Notes: generated from the sequence alone by a model not told the origin. Counted from the stretch's first letter, positions 1-9,929 are shown. The stretch: 64,000 nt of DNA from Lachnospiraceae bacterium (GCA_021770615.1 JAETQR010000004.1:62001-126000); one strand, 5' to 3'. Translations and numbers: made by a program.

Positions 1-501
1 TCTGCGGAAGCGATCCATCCGAACAATAAAAAGCGTGTCATCCGTGCGCTGGAATATTTTCATGAGACGGGAAGGCCGATTTCTGCCCACAATACGGAAC
101 AGCGCCAGAAGGAATCGCCATATGATTTTCTCTATGTTGTGCTTACGATGGACAGGGAAAAATTATATCAGAGGATCAATAAGCGTGTGGATAAGATGGT
201 GGAAGAGGGACTCTTTGAAGAAGCAGAATGGCTCATAAAGCAGGGATATACAAAAGACATGGTTTCCATGCAGGCCATCGGCTATAAAGAATTATTTGAT
301 TATTTTGAAGGCATGATATCAAAAGAAGACGCCATTGAACAGATCAAAAAAGATACAAGACATTTTGCCAAGCGTCAGCTTACCTGGTTTCGCCGGGAAA
401 AAGAGGTCTTGTTTATCAGGAAGGAACCATTTGAAACGGAAGAACTTCTTGTAGAAGAAATTGTTCGTATGGCAGAAGAGAGAGGGATAATAAGACGATG
501 A
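1..501 (+). CDS. miaA: tRNA dimethylallyltransferase, C-terminal part (5' end outside window)
   Basis: MiaA transfers a dimethylallyl group to N6 of A37 in tRNAs that read UNN codons. The window opens inside the gene in frame 1, so about 166 residues are visible and the P-loop N-terminus is missing. The family signature HPNNKKRVIRALEY lies at the left edge, and the C-terminal block with MQAIGYKEL and TRHFAKRQLTWFRR is intact. The stop overlaps the ATG of the next gene (ATGA), so the two are translationally coupled. Family assignment is firm from these motifs; nothing can be said about the missing half. Confidence 0.95.
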   Translation, partial: SAEAIHPNNKKRVIRALEYFHETGRPISAHNTEQRQKESPYDFLYVVLTMDREKLYQRINKRVDKMVEEGLFEEAEWLIKQGYTKDMVSMQAIGYKELFDYFEGMISKEDAIEQIKKDTRHFAKRQLTWFRREKEVLFIRKEPFETEELLVEEIVRMAEERGIIRR

Positions 502-1799
502 TCGATCATGAAATTTTATATGGGATGTATGAGAAGAGTGGGATCAGCAAAAAGGTACTGGATTATGCAGATAAAATCTGCCGTTCTTTGGAGGATCGTT
601 TTCATAAGATCGATCAGGTATCGGAATATAACCAGCTTAAGGTGCTGCAGGCATTACAAAAGAACCGCGTGAGTGCAGAGCATATGAATGGAACGACCGG
701 ATACGGATACAATGATGATGGAAGGGATATACTGGAAAAGGTGTATGCCGACATTTTCCACTGTGAGGATGCGCTCGTGCGTTCCCAGATCACCTGCGGG
801 ACACATGCGCTTACGATTGCGCTGTCAGCGGTCTTGAGGCCGGGAGATGAACTGTTGTCACCTGTCGGGAAGCCCTATGACACACTGGAGGGAATCATTG
901 GTATCCACGGGAAGAGCGAGCCGGGTTCCCTGAAAGAATTCGGCGTAACATATGCCCAGGTAGATCTGAAAGAAGACAGCAGTTTTGATTTTGATGGCAT
1001 CCGGAGAGCGATAAAGCCGCAGACAAAACTGGTCACGATACAGCGTTCAAAAGGCTATGCTATGAGAAAGACATTGTCGGTAGCGCAGATTGGGGAACTG
1101 ATCCGGTTTGTAAAAAAATGTAAGCCCGATGTGATCTGTATGGTAGATAACTGCTATGGGGAATTTGTGGATATTCAGGAACCATCTGATGCCGGGGCTG
1201 ATCTCGTTGTCGGATCTCTCATTAAAAATCCGGGCGGTGGGATCGCTCCGATGGGGGGATATATCGCAGGGAGAAGGGATTTGATCGAACTGGCAGCCAA
1301 CCGGCTGACTGCACCGGGGCTCGGAAAGGAAGTAGGTGCTTCCCTCGGAGTGAATCCGTCATTTTACCAGGGACTCTTTTTTGCCCCGTCCGTAGTGGCG
1401 TCTGCGCTTAAGTCAGCGATTTTTGCGGCAGAATTATATGAGGGACTCGGATTTGTGACAAGTCCATCCGCAGGGGAGGAGCGAAATGATATCATACAGG
1501 CAGTCGCCCTCGGTTCCCCGGAGCGGATCATCGCTTTTTGCCGGGGGATCCAGGCAGGCTCTCCGGTGGACAGTTATGTGGCGCCGGAACCATATGCGAT
1601 GCCGGGATATCACAGCGATGTCATTATGGCGGCGGGAAACTTTATTCAGGGGTCCTCGATCGAACTGAGCGCAGACGCTCCGATCGAACCTCCGTACAGT
1701 GTCTATTTTCAGGGAGGGCTTACCTGGCAGCATGGGAAATATGGGATTTTGATGTCACTGCAGAGGATGGTTGATGAAAAATTAGTCGAATTACCGTGA
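498..1799 (+). CDS. PLP-dependent methionine gamma-lyase family protein (YnbB / 'aluminium resistance' type)
   Basis: A 433-residue fold-type I PLP enzyme of the Cys/Met metabolism superfamily, in the subgroup named after YnbB of Bacillus. The Schiff-base lysine is probably K243 in VVGSLIKNPGGG; TCGTHALTIAL and VDNCYGEFVD form the cofactor pocket. The family is found next to miaA and hfq in many Firmicutes. Real substrates are not settled; annotation as an aluminium-resistance protein comes from one old clone and should not be taken literally. The ATG overlaps the miaA stop by 4 nt. Length is normal for the group. Confidence 0.88.
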   Translation: MIDHEILYGMYEKSGISKKVLDYADKICRSLEDRFHKIDQVSEYNQLKVLQALQKNRVSAEHMNGTTGYGYNDDGRDILEKVYADIFHCEDALVRSQITCGTHALTIALSAVLRPGDELLSPVGKPYDTLEGIIGIHGKSEPGSLKEFGVTYAQVDLKEDSSFDFDGIRRAIKPQTKLVTIQRSKGYAMRKTLSVAQIGELIRFVKKCKPDVICMVDNCYGEFVDIQEPSDAGADLVVGSLIKNPGGGIAPMGGYIAGRRDLIELAANRLTAPGLGKEVGASLGVNPSFYQGLFFAPSVVASALKSAIFAAELYEGLGFVTSPSAGEERNDIIQAVALGSPERIIAFCRGIQAGSPVDSYVAPEPYAMPGYHSDVIMAAGNFIQGSSIELSADAPIEPPYSVYFQGGLTWQHGKYGILMSLQRMVDEKLVELP

Positions 1800-1856
1800 A
1801 GTAAGACGAAAAGTAACAGAAAAAACTTTCGTTAAATATATACTTTTCTGAAAAAT

Positions 1857-1867
1857 TATGGTAGAAT
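1857..1867 (+). promoter_or_regulatory. possible extended -10 promoter for radC and the mre operon
   Basis: TGG followed by TAGAAT matches an extended -10 (TGN plus hexamer) about 40 nt before the radC start codon, in the only noncoding gap (108 bp) at the head of the shape-gene run. No good -35 is present at 16-18 nt, which is usual for extended -10 promoters. The match is short, so this is a suggestion only. Confidence 0.4.
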
Positions 1868-1907
1868 GGCTATGTATGATCGGTATTGGTAGGGACAAGG
1901 AGTAAGT

Positions 1908-2606
1908 ATGAACCAAAAATTTTATACGATGAAGGAACTTCCGGAGTCGGAACGCCCCTATGAGAAATTAGAAAAGAATGGGGTAGAAAGTCTTTCTGAT
2001 GCAGAACTGATCGCTGTTCTCATCCGGAATGGGAGTCCGCACAAGACAAGCGTTGCACTTGCCGCTGAAATCCTCAATCTCCATCCGGTCTACAAAGGAT
2101 TGATGGGCCTGCACTATTTATCCGATAAGGAATTGCAGCGGGTCGATGGGGTCGGAAAGGTAAAGGCTGCACAGCTTTTGTGTGCCGCTGAAATCTCAAA
2201 CCGTATGACCAGACAGAGAAAGCCGGAGAATGAACGTTTCGATTCCCCGGGTACGGTGGCTGGTTATTTTATGGAAGAAATGAGGACGAAAGAGAACGAG
2301 AACACGATCGTGGTGTTTTTGGACAACCGGTGCCGGCTGATCCGGCACGAGGTGCTGTTTGTCGGTTCTGTTTCTGCCAGTATGGCAAATCCGAGGGAAA
2401 TCCTGAAGAAGGCGCTGCAGTATGATGCATCGTGTCTGATTCTTTTACATAATCATCCAAGTGGTGATCCGACGCCGAGCAGTGCGGATATTGCGTTATC
2501 GGAACGGATGAAAGCGGCGGGGGAGCTGATCGGTATCCGTTTTCTGGATCATATTATTCTTGGTGATTGTCAATATGTCAGCCTGAAACAGAGAGGACAC
2601 ATATGA
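1908..2606 (+). CDS. radC: RadC family JAB/MPN-domain protein
   Basis: RadC-like protein of 232 residues, usual for the family. An N-terminal helix-hairpin-helix-like part (LSDAELIAVLIRNG, VDGVGKVKAAQLL) precedes a JAMM/MPN metalloprotease-like domain with the zinc motif HNHPSGDPTPSSAD (H181, H183). The old link with DNA repair has not held up, and the biochemical role is unknown. It sits directly ahead of mreB, the conserved neighbourhood in Firmicutes. The start has a good AAGGAG ribosome binding site. Confidence 0.93.
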   Translation: MNQKFYTMKELPESERPYEKLEKNGVESLSDAELIAVLIRNGSPHKTSVALAAEILNLHPVYKGLMGLHYLSDKELQRVDGVGKVKAAQLLCAAEISNRMTRQRKPENERFDSPGTVAGYFMEEMRTKENENTIVVFLDNRCRLIRHEVLFVGSVSASMANPREILKKALQYDASCLILLHNHPSGDPTPSSADIALSERMKAAGELIGIRFLDHIILGDCQYVSLKQRGHI

Positions 2607-2634
2607 GAATATATTGTTAGAGAGGATGAACAAA

Positions 2635-3627
2635 ATGCTGGGAAAAGCAATAGGAATTGATTTTGGTACAAGTTCGATCAAGATTTATAAAAATGGAGAA
2701 GGCGTTATTTTAAACCAGAAGAGTGTGATCGCAATCTACAAAAAGAGTCATGTTTTTGCTGTGGGTGATGAGGCCTTTGAAATGTACGAGAAAGCGCCGG
2801 AAAATCTGGATGTATCATATCCGATCAAAAACGGCGTCATTGCCGATATTGGAAACATGCAGTCTCTGATCGATTACTTTTTTACGGAATTAAATGGAAA
2901 GAAGAGATTTAAAGGCGCAGAATATTATATCGCCGTACCGACGGATATCACGGAGGTAGAAAAACGGGCATATTTCGATCTGATCGCCAACACCAATTTA
3001 AAATCAAAGAAAATCCATGTAGTCGAAAAGCCGATCGCAGATGCACTTGGCATGAATCTTGACATCACGAAATCCACGGGAACACTTGTCGTGGACATTG
3101 GTGCAAATACAGCGGAGATTTCCGTACTTTCTCTGGGCGGTATCGTTTTGAGCCGGCTTATTCCGGTGGGCGGGAACCGTTTTGATGAGGCGATCATCAA
3201 TAAGATCAAAAAGGATATGAATTTTGTCATCGGTGAAAAGAGTGCGGAACAGATCAAGAAGAGCATCGCATCTGCCTATGTCACAGATAATTCGATGGAT
3301 ATCTGCGGACGGAATCTCGTCACCGGACTTCCGAGTGAGATTACGGTAACTGCCTCAGATATTCACGATGCGCTCGCTGAACTGTTTCAGAATATCGTGG
3401 ACTCTATTAAGATCATACTCGAGAGGACGCCGCCGGAAATTTCATCCGACATATACAAGTCCGGTCTGTATCTGACAGGTGGTTCCAGCCGGATCAATGA
3501 TCTTGGCCGCTTTATTTATGAGGAACTTGGCCTGAAGGTAAATCTGTGTGAAGAACCGGAGAGTACGGTCATCATGGGACTGGGGGCAGTGATTGAAGAT
3601 CCTGAGCTTGCCAAGCTTGCGCTCTGA
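2635..3627 (+). CDS. mreB: rod-shape determining protein MreB/Mbl
   Basis: Bacterial actin that forms membrane-bound filaments and guides lateral cell-wall synthesis with MreC, MreD, RodA and PBP2. The phosphate-1 loop IGIDFGTSSIKIY is at the N-terminus, VVDIGANTAEISVL is phosphate-2 and LTGGSSRINDLGRFI is the adenosine motif. I chose the ATG preceded by GAGAGG with a 9-nt spacer, giving 330 residues; in-frame TTG and ATG codons slightly upstream have poorer spacing. First gene of the mreBCD-PBP2 cluster. Confidence 0.95.
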   Translation: MLGKAIGIDFGTSSIKIYKNGEGVILNQKSVIAIYKKSHVFAVGDEAFEMYEKAPENLDVSYPIKNGVIADIGNMQSLIDYFFTELNGKKRFKGAEYYIAVPTDITEVEKRAYFDLIANTNLKSKKIHVVEKPIADALGMNLDITKSTGTLVVDIGANTAEISVLSLGGIVLSRLIPVGGNRFDEAIINKIKKDMNFVIGEKSAEQIKKSIASAYVTDNSMDICGRNLVTGLPSEITVTASDIHDALAELFQNIVDSIKIILERTPPEISSDIYKSGLYLTGGSSRINDLGRFIYEELGLKVNLCEEPESTVIMGLGAVIEDPELAKLAL

Positions 3628-3744
3628 TCTGTTTTTTGAAATTGCAATGGGAACAGGTTTATGTCTGTGCGTTGCCAGGCACAAACATCACAGGGACATT
3701 AGTTCTTTTTGTGTAGCAGGAAGCAGCGCAGAAATGAGAAGATC

Positions 3745-4626
3745 ATGAAGAAAAAACATAGAAGACGAGGACCTTCGGTCCATCCCAAATATATATATGT
3801 ATTCCTTAGTATTCTTTGTGCTCTGTTAGTGGTACTCAGTTTTAAATTTTCTGATAAATTTCTCGGATTTAAAACAACGATAGGAGATATCGTATCACCG
3901 ATGCAGAGCGGGATCAATACGGTCGGAAGATTTATTTTCGATAAAAAAGAACTGCTGATATCGAAAGAAAAACTGATCAAAGAAAATCAGACCTTAAAGG
4001 AACGGATTGATGCGCTCAGTTATGACAATAAGGTCCTTGCCGGTGAAAATAAAGATCTGGATAATTACAGAGACCTTTATCAGTTGGACCAGAAATATCC
4101 GGATTATCCGAAGGTGGGAGCTACTGTGATCGGCAGAGATGGAAATAACTGGTTTAACCTCTTTACGATCGATAAGGGGAAGGAAGACGGTGTGGATGTA
4201 GATATGAACGTCATCGCCGGAAACGGCCTTGTCGGAATCGTTTCGGAAGCCGGTAACCACTATGCCAAGGTGCGAAGCATTATTGATGACAAAAGCAATG
4301 TGAGCTCTATGTTTGAAAATACAGGGGAGACCTGTATGGTAAAGGGGAATATGCAGAGCATTTACAAAGGATATATTGATGTCACGATGATAAGCAATAC
4401 GGCAGAGGCAAAGGATGGCGATGCCGTAGTTACGTCAAGGATCAGCGATAAATTTCTTCCGGGACTTTTAGTCGGTTATATATCTGACATCAAGGAAGAG
4501 ACAGACGGGCTCTCGAAGACGGCAAATCTTACGCCGGTTGTCTCTTTTGATAAACTTGAAACCGTACTGGTCATAACGACTCTGAAAGATTCTTCAGAGA
4601 TTGAGGACATAAAGAACTATGATTAA
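3745..4626 (+). CDS. mreC: rod shape-determining protein MreC
   Basis: Bitopic membrane protein that activates PBP2-RodA in the elongation complex. A basic N-terminus (MKKKHRRRGP) is followed by a membrane segment near residues 18-37, a coiled coil (ISKEKLIKENQTLKERIDAL) and a C-terminal double beta-barrel with the family motif GLVGIVSEAG. I start at this ATG because a GAGAAG site sits upstream; an in-frame GTG 36 nt earlier would add 12 unlikely residues. The 3' end overlaps mreD by 8 nt. Confidence 0.94.
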   Translation: MKKKHRRRGPSVHPKYIYVFLSILCALLVVLSFKFSDKFLGFKTTIGDIVSPMQSGINTVGRFIFDKKELLISKEKLIKENQTLKERIDALSYDNKVLAGENKDLDNYRDLYQLDQKYPDYPKVGATVIGRDGNNWFNLFTIDKGKEDGVDVDMNVIAGNGLVGIVSEAGNHYAKVRSIIDDKSNVSSMFENTGETCMVKGNMQSIYKGYIDVTMISNTAEAKDGDAVVTSRISDKFLPGLLVGYISDIKEETDGLSKTANLTPVVSFDKLETVLVITTLKDSSEIEDIKNYD

Positions 4627-5125
4627 AAGACGCATTTCTACGATTATAATGATCCTGATCGGATTTTTACTTCAGACCACGGTATTTCATGCTTTTAAAC
4701 TGGCTGATGTGGTACCGAATATATTGCTCATACTTACTGTGTGCTATGCCTATATGAGGGGAAGGACTTCCGGACTGTTCACCGGATTTTTCTGCGGATT
4801 TCTTCTGGATATGGTATTTGGAACCGTGATCGGTCTCTATGCATTTATTTTTATGTCGATCGGTTTTGTGTGCGGTTACTGCCAGAAAGTCTATTTTACA
4901 GATAATTACATACTTCCGTGTGTACTCGTTGGAATCAGTGATTTTGTTTATGGTATTTATTACTTTGTCACAGAATTTCTTGTGAGAGGACGTCTCAATC
5001 TTGGGTTTGCCCTGACGGCAAGAATCCTTCCGGAGATGATCTATACGATGATTCTTTCTGTGCTTGTATTTCATCTTCTGAACCTGTTAGAGAGATTTCT
5101 GGCCGGAAAAAGAGAGGAGGCATGA
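4619..5125 (+). CDS. mreD: rod shape-determining protein MreD
   Basis: A 168-residue integral membrane protein with about five to six hydrophobic segments, the usual MreD size. Motifs such as LQTTVFHAFKLADVVPNILLI and GLFTGFFCGFLLDMVFG are typical. It partners MreC in the elongation complex. It overlaps the end of mreC and is followed after 3 nt by the PBP2 gene, so the three are clearly one transcript. Confidence 0.92.
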   Translation: MIKRRISTIIMILIGFLLQTTVFHAFKLADVVPNILLILTVCYAYMRGRTSGLFTGFFCGFLLDMVFGTVIGLYAFIFMSIGFVCGYCQKVYFTDNYILPCVLVGISDFVYGIYYFVTEFLVRGRLNLGFALTARILPEMIYTMILSVLVFHLLNLLERFLAGKREEA

Positions 5126-5128
5126 TTT

Positions 5129-8020
5129 TTGATATCTTCAATACTTGATTATATAAGAACTCTTGTCCGATCGCGGATCTTTGCGCTGATCGTTATTTAT
5201 ATTATGCTATTCAGTATTCTGGTAGGGAGGATGTTTTATCTCCAGATCGTCCAGGGAGAGACCTATGATGAAAAGGCGACGATCAAAAACACAAAGGTGA
5301 AAACCCTGAAGAGTTCCCGGGGAAAGATTTATGACTGCAATGGAAAACTTCTCGCCTCCAATGAGCAGAGTTATTCGATCACGATAGAAGATACGGGGGA
5401 ATTAAAAGATAATAAAACGATGAATGAAATGATCTTAAAATGTATTTCCCTCATCGAAAAACACGGTGATAAAATATCTGTTGAATTCCCGATCGAAATA
5501 AATAAAAAAGGACGTTTCAAGTTTAACGTAGACAAAAATGCACAGCTGCGTTTTAAACGTGAGATCTACTATCTGAAATCAGTGGACGAGCTGTCTGAGG
5601 AACAAAAGAAAATGACGGCTGAGGAATGTTTTCGTTACATAAGAACTTCCACAAAGACAAATGCCATTCATTTTTTTGATCCGTTGACAGGGGAAGAAAA
5701 AACAGAGGAAGAAAAGGCAAAAAAAGAGCAGGATTACGATGACCAGACGGCGCTTGAGATCATGGCGATCCGGTATGCGCTCATGATGAATACGTATCAG
5801 AAATATGAACCGGTCACGATCAGTTCAGATGTGTGTGCGGAGACGGTGGCGGCGATCAAGGAAAATGCGGCTGTCCTGACCGGTGTGGAAGTCAGCGAGG
5901 ACGCAAAGCGGATCTATTATGACAGTTACTATTTTTCCCACATCATCGGATATACCGGATTGATCTCCTCTGACACCCTGGCTACAATGAAAGAAAATAA
6001 TGATAATACCTATACGGCTGCCGACCAGATTGGAAAAACCGGGATCGAGTACACGTATGAGGATCAGCTCAAAGGGAAAAAGGGTAGTGAGACACTTGTT
6101 ATAGACAGCAGTTCCCGTGTAGTGGAGACCAAGGATCATGTGGAAGCGGTGGCCGGAAATGACGTGTACCTGACGATTGACTCGGATCTTCAGAAGGCAG
6201 CCTATAAGCTGACAGAAAAAATGATCGCCGGTGTTCTTATTTCAAAGCTGAATAACAGTAAAAGTGCCGGGTCAAAAGGAAAAAAAGCAGAGGATATCCG
6301 GGTTCCGATCTATGACGTATATAGTGCCATCATGGAAAATGGTCTGGTAGACATCACAAAACTCAGCGCCCCGGATGCTTCTTCCCTGGAAAAAACAGTA
6401 TACAATAAATTTATTTCGGAAAAGAAATCGACGATAAAGACGCTGAAACGGCAGCTTTCTTACAATTATGGAGTACCGGGGGATGACGTCCCTGAGACAA
6501 CGAAAGAATATTTAGACTATATCTATTCTATGCTGCGTGCGGATGAGGTGATCGCTTCCGATAAGATGGATAAGACCGATGAGACTTACAACAAATATGC
6601 CAATGGAAAGATCAGTCTCAGCCGGTTTCTGATCTATGCGATTTCCAATAACTGGCTTAATCTGGAGGCGCTCAATGTAGGGGATGACTATTACAGTACA
6701 GAAGAGATTTATGAAAAATTAAAAGATTATGTTTTTGAGTCCCTTTCGGAAGATACCGGATTTGACAAGAAAGTATATCATACGCTCATTTACAATGACG
6801 TTATAAGCGGAAGAGAGGTATGCCTTCTCTTATATGAGCATGGATATTTAAAAAAGGATAAGGATATGATCGCAAAGCTGAAAACAGGTATGCAAAGTCC
6901 GTTTAGTTTTCTAAGATCAAAGATCCGCTCACTTGAAATTTCTCCGGGAGAACTCGGTCTGACACCATGTGCGGGATCCGTGGTCGTGACAGATCCGAAA
7001 ACAGGTAAGATCAAGGCACTTGTATCATATCCGAGTTATGATAATAATAAATTTGCCAATTCCGTAAACAATGATTATTTTTCAAAGATCAATTCCAATT
7101 CTGCCTCACCGTTGTTAAACAGGGCGACACAGCAGAAAACAGCACCGGGATCCACTTATAAAATGGTAACCGCCACGGCGGCTCTTGAAGAGGGTATCAT
7201 CAATCCTCATTCTACTGTGACGGATCGGCGTGTATTTGATAAGATCGAGCTCAATCCTCCCAAATGCTGGTCGAAAACCGGGCACGGCACGATCAATGTG
7301 TCCCAGGCGATCCAGCATTCGTGCAATTATTTCTTTTATGAGATGGGATACCAACTGAGCGGACTCACATCCGGAATGTTAAATAATGAGCGGGGATTGA
7401 AAAAACTGGAGAAATATGCAGACATCTATGGGTTGACAGATACTTCCGGCATCGAATTGTCGGAGGCAGAACCCCATTTGGCAGATCTGGACGCTGTCCG
7501 TGCGGCGATCGGGCAGGACACAAACAGCTATACGCCGGTACAGCTGGCGCGCTATGTCTCTACGATCGCAAACGGGGAAACGTGTTATGACCTTACGCTG
7601 GTAGACAGTATCGTTGATGTAAACAAAGATAAGAAGAAAACTAATAAGGCAAAGGTAAGAAATAAGATCAATATCCAGTCTTCCACACTGGATGCGATAC
7701 GAACGGGTATGTATATGGTTGTAAATAACGGAAGCCAGAAGCCTGTTTTTCAGAGTGTGCCGGTAAAGGTGGCAGGAAAGACCGGAACTGCACAGATCAG
7801 TGCCAATGAGCCAAACCATGCACTCTTTGTTTCTTTTGCTCCATATGAGTCGCCGGAGATTTCTGTTACGGTCGTTATCCCAAATGCATTTACATCGAGC
7901 AATGCGGCGTCTTTAGCAAGAGATATTTACAAATATTATTTTGATGAGAGTTCAAGAAAGAAACTGCTGAAAAATTCAGCGACAAGTCCTGTCAGCAATT
8001 CGGGAGGCGTTGCCGATTAA
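5129..8020 (+). CDS. penicillin-binding protein 2 (class B transpeptidase) with large internal insertion
   Basis: Class B PBP, the transpeptidase partner of RodA in cell elongation. One N-terminal membrane segment (about residues 16-34), a dimerisation/pedestal region, then the transpeptidase domain with S675-TYK, S731-CN and K884-TGT. At 963 residues it is far longer than the usual 600-750; the extra length is mostly a charged segment at about residues 365-610 just before CAGSVVVTDPKTG. The start is a TTG with AGAGGAGG 8 nt upstream; no better codon is near. It lies between mreD and minC, matching an elongation role rather than a sporulation (SpoVD) role. Confidence 0.92.
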   Translation: MISSILDYIRTLVRSRIFALIVIYIMLFSILVGRMFYLQIVQGETYDEKATIKNTKVKTLKSSRGKIYDCNGKLLASNEQSYSITIEDTGELKDNKTMNEMILKCISLIEKHGDKISVEFPIEINKKGRFKFNVDKNAQLRFKREIYYLKSVDELSEEQKKMTAEECFRYIRTSTKTNAIHFFDPLTGEEKTEEEKAKKEQDYDDQTALEIMAIRYALMMNTYQKYEPVTISSDVCAETVAAIKENAAVLTGVEVSEDAKRIYYDSYYFSHIIGYTGLISSDTLATMKENNDNTYTAADQIGKTGIEYTYEDQLKGKKGSETLVIDSSSRVVETKDHVEAVAGNDVYLTIDSDLQKAAYKLTEKMIAGVLISKLNNSKSAGSKGKKAEDIRVPIYDVYSAIMENGLVDITKLSAPDASSLEKTVYNKFISEKKSTIKTLKRQLSYNYGVPGDDVPETTKEYLDYIYSMLRADEVIASDKMDKTDETYNKYANGKISLSRFLIYAISNNWLNLEALNVGDDYYSTEEIYEKLKDYVFESLSEDTGFDKKVYHTLIYNDVISGREVCLLLYEHGYLKKDKDMIAKLKTGMQSPFSFLRSKIRSLEISPGELGLTPCAGSVVVTDPKTGKIKALVSYPSYDNNKFANSVNNDYFSKINSNSASPLLNRATQQKTAPGSTYKMVTATAALEEGIINPHSTVTDRRVFDKIELNPPKCWSKTGHGTINVSQAIQHSCNYFFYEMGYQLSGLTSGMLNNERGLKKLEKYADIYGLTDTSGIELSEAEPHLADLDAVRAAIGQDTNSYTPVQLARYVSTIANGETCYDLTLVDSIVDVNKDKKKTNKAKVRNKINIQSSTLDAIRTGMYMVVNNGSQKPVFQSVPVKVAGKTGTAQISANEPNHALFVSFAPYESPEISVTVVIPNAFTSSNAASLARDIYKYYFDESSRKKLLKNSATSPVSNSGGVAD

Positions 8021-8082
8021 GGTCCGGAAATAGACTGGATCCGGAATAGATGTACAGAAAACGTGTGCGAATGGAGGAGAGT

Positions 8083-8745
8083 ATGAAAAGCCCGGTTATT
8101 ATTAAAGGAACGAAATCAGGAATCATTGTCCATCTGGATGACAAGATGTCTTTTGATGACCTGAAAAAAAAAGTTTGTGAAAAGTTTAAGGCATCCTCTG
8201 ACTTTCTCGGAAATGCCCAAATTGCACTTTCTTTTGAGGGAAGGAAACTGAGTGATGAGGAGCAGCTTTCTCTGGTAGGCTGCATCACAGAAAACTCAGA
8301 ACTTGATATTGTATGTGTGATCGATGACAATGCAGAACGGGAAGCATATTTTAATAAAACGCTGGAAGAGAAATTAATGAGCATGAATTCCAACACCGGA
8401 CAGTTTTATAAGGGGACACTCCGGTCGGGACAGGTTCTGGAATTTGAGACGAGCATCGTGATCCTTGGTGATGTAAATGCCGGGGCGCAGGTCGTATCGA
8501 CCGGAAATGTCGTTGTTCTCGGAAAACTTCTCGGAAATGTCTATGCAGGCGCATCCGGAAAGGAAAATTGTTTTGTCGTAGCACTTATGATGAATCCGAC
8601 ACAGATCCGCATTGGGGATATTATCGCCAGAAGCCCGGACGAAAAACAAAAAGCAGCGAATGAGGCCAAAATTGCATTTTCACAGGATGGAAATATTTAT
8701 ATCGAGACACTGGATCGAACCGTTCTAAATGATATTTCCCTGTAA
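8083..8745 (+). CDS. minC: septum site-determining protein MinC
   Basis: Inhibitor of FtsZ ring assembly, recruited to the membrane by MinD. The N-terminal domain (KGTKSGIIVHLDDKMSFDDLKKK) binds FtsZ; the C-terminal beta-helix with LRSGQVLEFETSIVILGDVN and GNVVVLGKLLGNVYAG is the MinD-binding and dimer domain. The 220-residue start is set by a GGAGGAG site 4-5 nt upstream. First gene of a complete minCDE set downstream of PBP2. Confidence 0.94.
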   Translation: MKSPVIIKGTKSGIIVHLDDKMSFDDLKKKVCEKFKASSDFLGNAQIALSFEGRKLSDEEQLSLVGCITENSELDIVCVIDDNAEREAYFNKTLEEKLMSMNSNTGQFYKGTLRSGQVLEFETSIVILGDVNAGAQVVSTGNVVVLGKLLGNVYAGASGKENCFVVALMMNPTQIRIGDIIARSPDEKQKAANEAKIAFSQDGNIYIETLDRTVLNDISL

Positions 8746-8816
8746 AAAGATTTGCTTTTTTACAGTCATTCAAGTATTATAAAGGATAGATAGAAGAAAG
8801 GACAGGTAAACAAAAC

Positions 8817-9608
8817 ATGAGTGAAGTAATTGTAATCACATCGGGCAAGGGCGGCGTGGGAAAGACAACCACAACCGCAAATGTAGGTACCGGACTGGCA
8901 AAAGAGGGTAAGAAAGTAGTATTGATCGATACAGATATCGGACTCCGTAATCTTGATGTTGTTATGGGGCTTGAAAATCGGATCGTATACAACCTTGTTG
9001 ATGTGATCGAGGGGAACTGCCGGATCAAACAGGCGCTGATCAAGGATAAAAGATATCCGAATCTTTATCTGCTTCCATCGGCACAGACACGCGATAAGAC
9101 AGCAGTATCTCCGGAGCAGATGCAGAAACTCACGAAAGAACTGAAAGAAGAATTTGATTACATACTGCTTGACTGTCCTGCGGGTATCGAACAGGGATTC
9201 CAGAATGCGATCGCCGGGGCAAACCGGGCGATCGTTGTTACGACTCCTGAGGTCTCAGCAGTACGCGATGCGGATCGTATCATCGGGCTTCTTGGTGCCA
9301 ATGAGGTAAAACAGATCGAGCTTGTTGTAAACCGTTTGCGCGCAGATATGGTAAAAAGAGGAGATATGATGTCAAGTGATGATGTGGTAGAAATCCTCGC
9401 GATCGATCTGCTTGGTATCGTACCGGATGATGAGAATATCGTCGTTTCAACAAATCAGGGGGAACCTCTGGTAGGAAGCCGCTCCATGGCCGGACAGGCA
9501 TATGAGAATATATGCCATCGTATCATGGGAGAAGATGTTCCTTTGCTGGATCTGTCAAAGGGGACCGGATTTTTTTCAAAGATAAAGAGTAAGTTTAAAA
9601 ACAATTAA
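8817..9608 (+). CDS. minD: septum site-determining ATPase MinD
   Basis: Deviant Walker-A ATPase that dimerises on the membrane and carries MinC. The sequence has GKGGVGKTTTTANVG at residues 10-24, the switch region DTDIGLRNLDVVMG and YILLDCPAGIEQGF. The C-terminus GFFSKIKSKFKNN can form the amphipathic membrane-targeting helix. Length 263 is normal. MinE follows after 26 nt. Confidence 0.96.
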   Translation: MSEVIVITSGKGGVGKTTTTANVGTGLAKEGKKVVLIDTDIGLRNLDVVMGLENRIVYNLVDVIEGNCRIKQALIKDKRYPNLYLLPSAQTRDKTAVSPEQMQKLTKELKEEFDYILLDCPAGIEQGFQNAIAGANRAIVVTTPEVSAVRDADRIIGLLGANEVKQIELVVNRLRADMVKRGDMMSSDDVVEILAIDLLGIVPDDENIVVSTNQGEPLVGSRSMAGQAYENICHRIMGEDVPLLDLSKGTGFFSKIKSKFKNN

Positions 9609-9634
9609 AAGAAAAAGTGGAGGTTGTAACAATC

Positions 9635-9907
9635 ATGGGATTTTCAGATTTTTTCCGAAAAAAATCATCCGGAAATGTTGCTAAGGACCGACTAAAACTG
9701 GTACTTGTTTCAGACCGGGCGAACTGTTCTCCCGAACTGATGGAACAGATTAAGAATGATATTATCCATGTGCTGTCCAAATATGTAGAGATTGACCAGA
9801 ACGGACTGGATATAAAAATAGAACAAACGGAATCCGAAGGGGATAATGGGACGGTACCGGCACTCTTTGCGAATATTCCGATCGTCAGCATGAAGCAGAC
9901 AAAATAA
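9635..9907 (+). CDS. minE: cell division topological specificity factor MinE
   Basis: Stimulates MinD ATPase and so drives Min patterning. Ninety residues, with the expected N-terminal MGFSDFFRKK membrane helix, the anti-MinCD segment KDRLKLVLVSDRANCSPELM and the C-terminal topological domain ending IPIVSMKQTK. The ATG is preceded by GGAGG; an in-frame GTG 18 nt upstream overlaps that site and is rejected. Presence of MinE together with a DivIVA further on is common in Clostridia. Confidence 0.95.
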   Translation: MGFSDFFRKKSSGNVAKDRLKLVLVSDRANCSPELMEQIKNDIIHVLSKYVEIDQNGLDIKIEQTESEGDNGTVPALFANIPIVSMKQTK

Positions 9908-9929
9908 TTTTAATTGGTAGTGAAAAATT

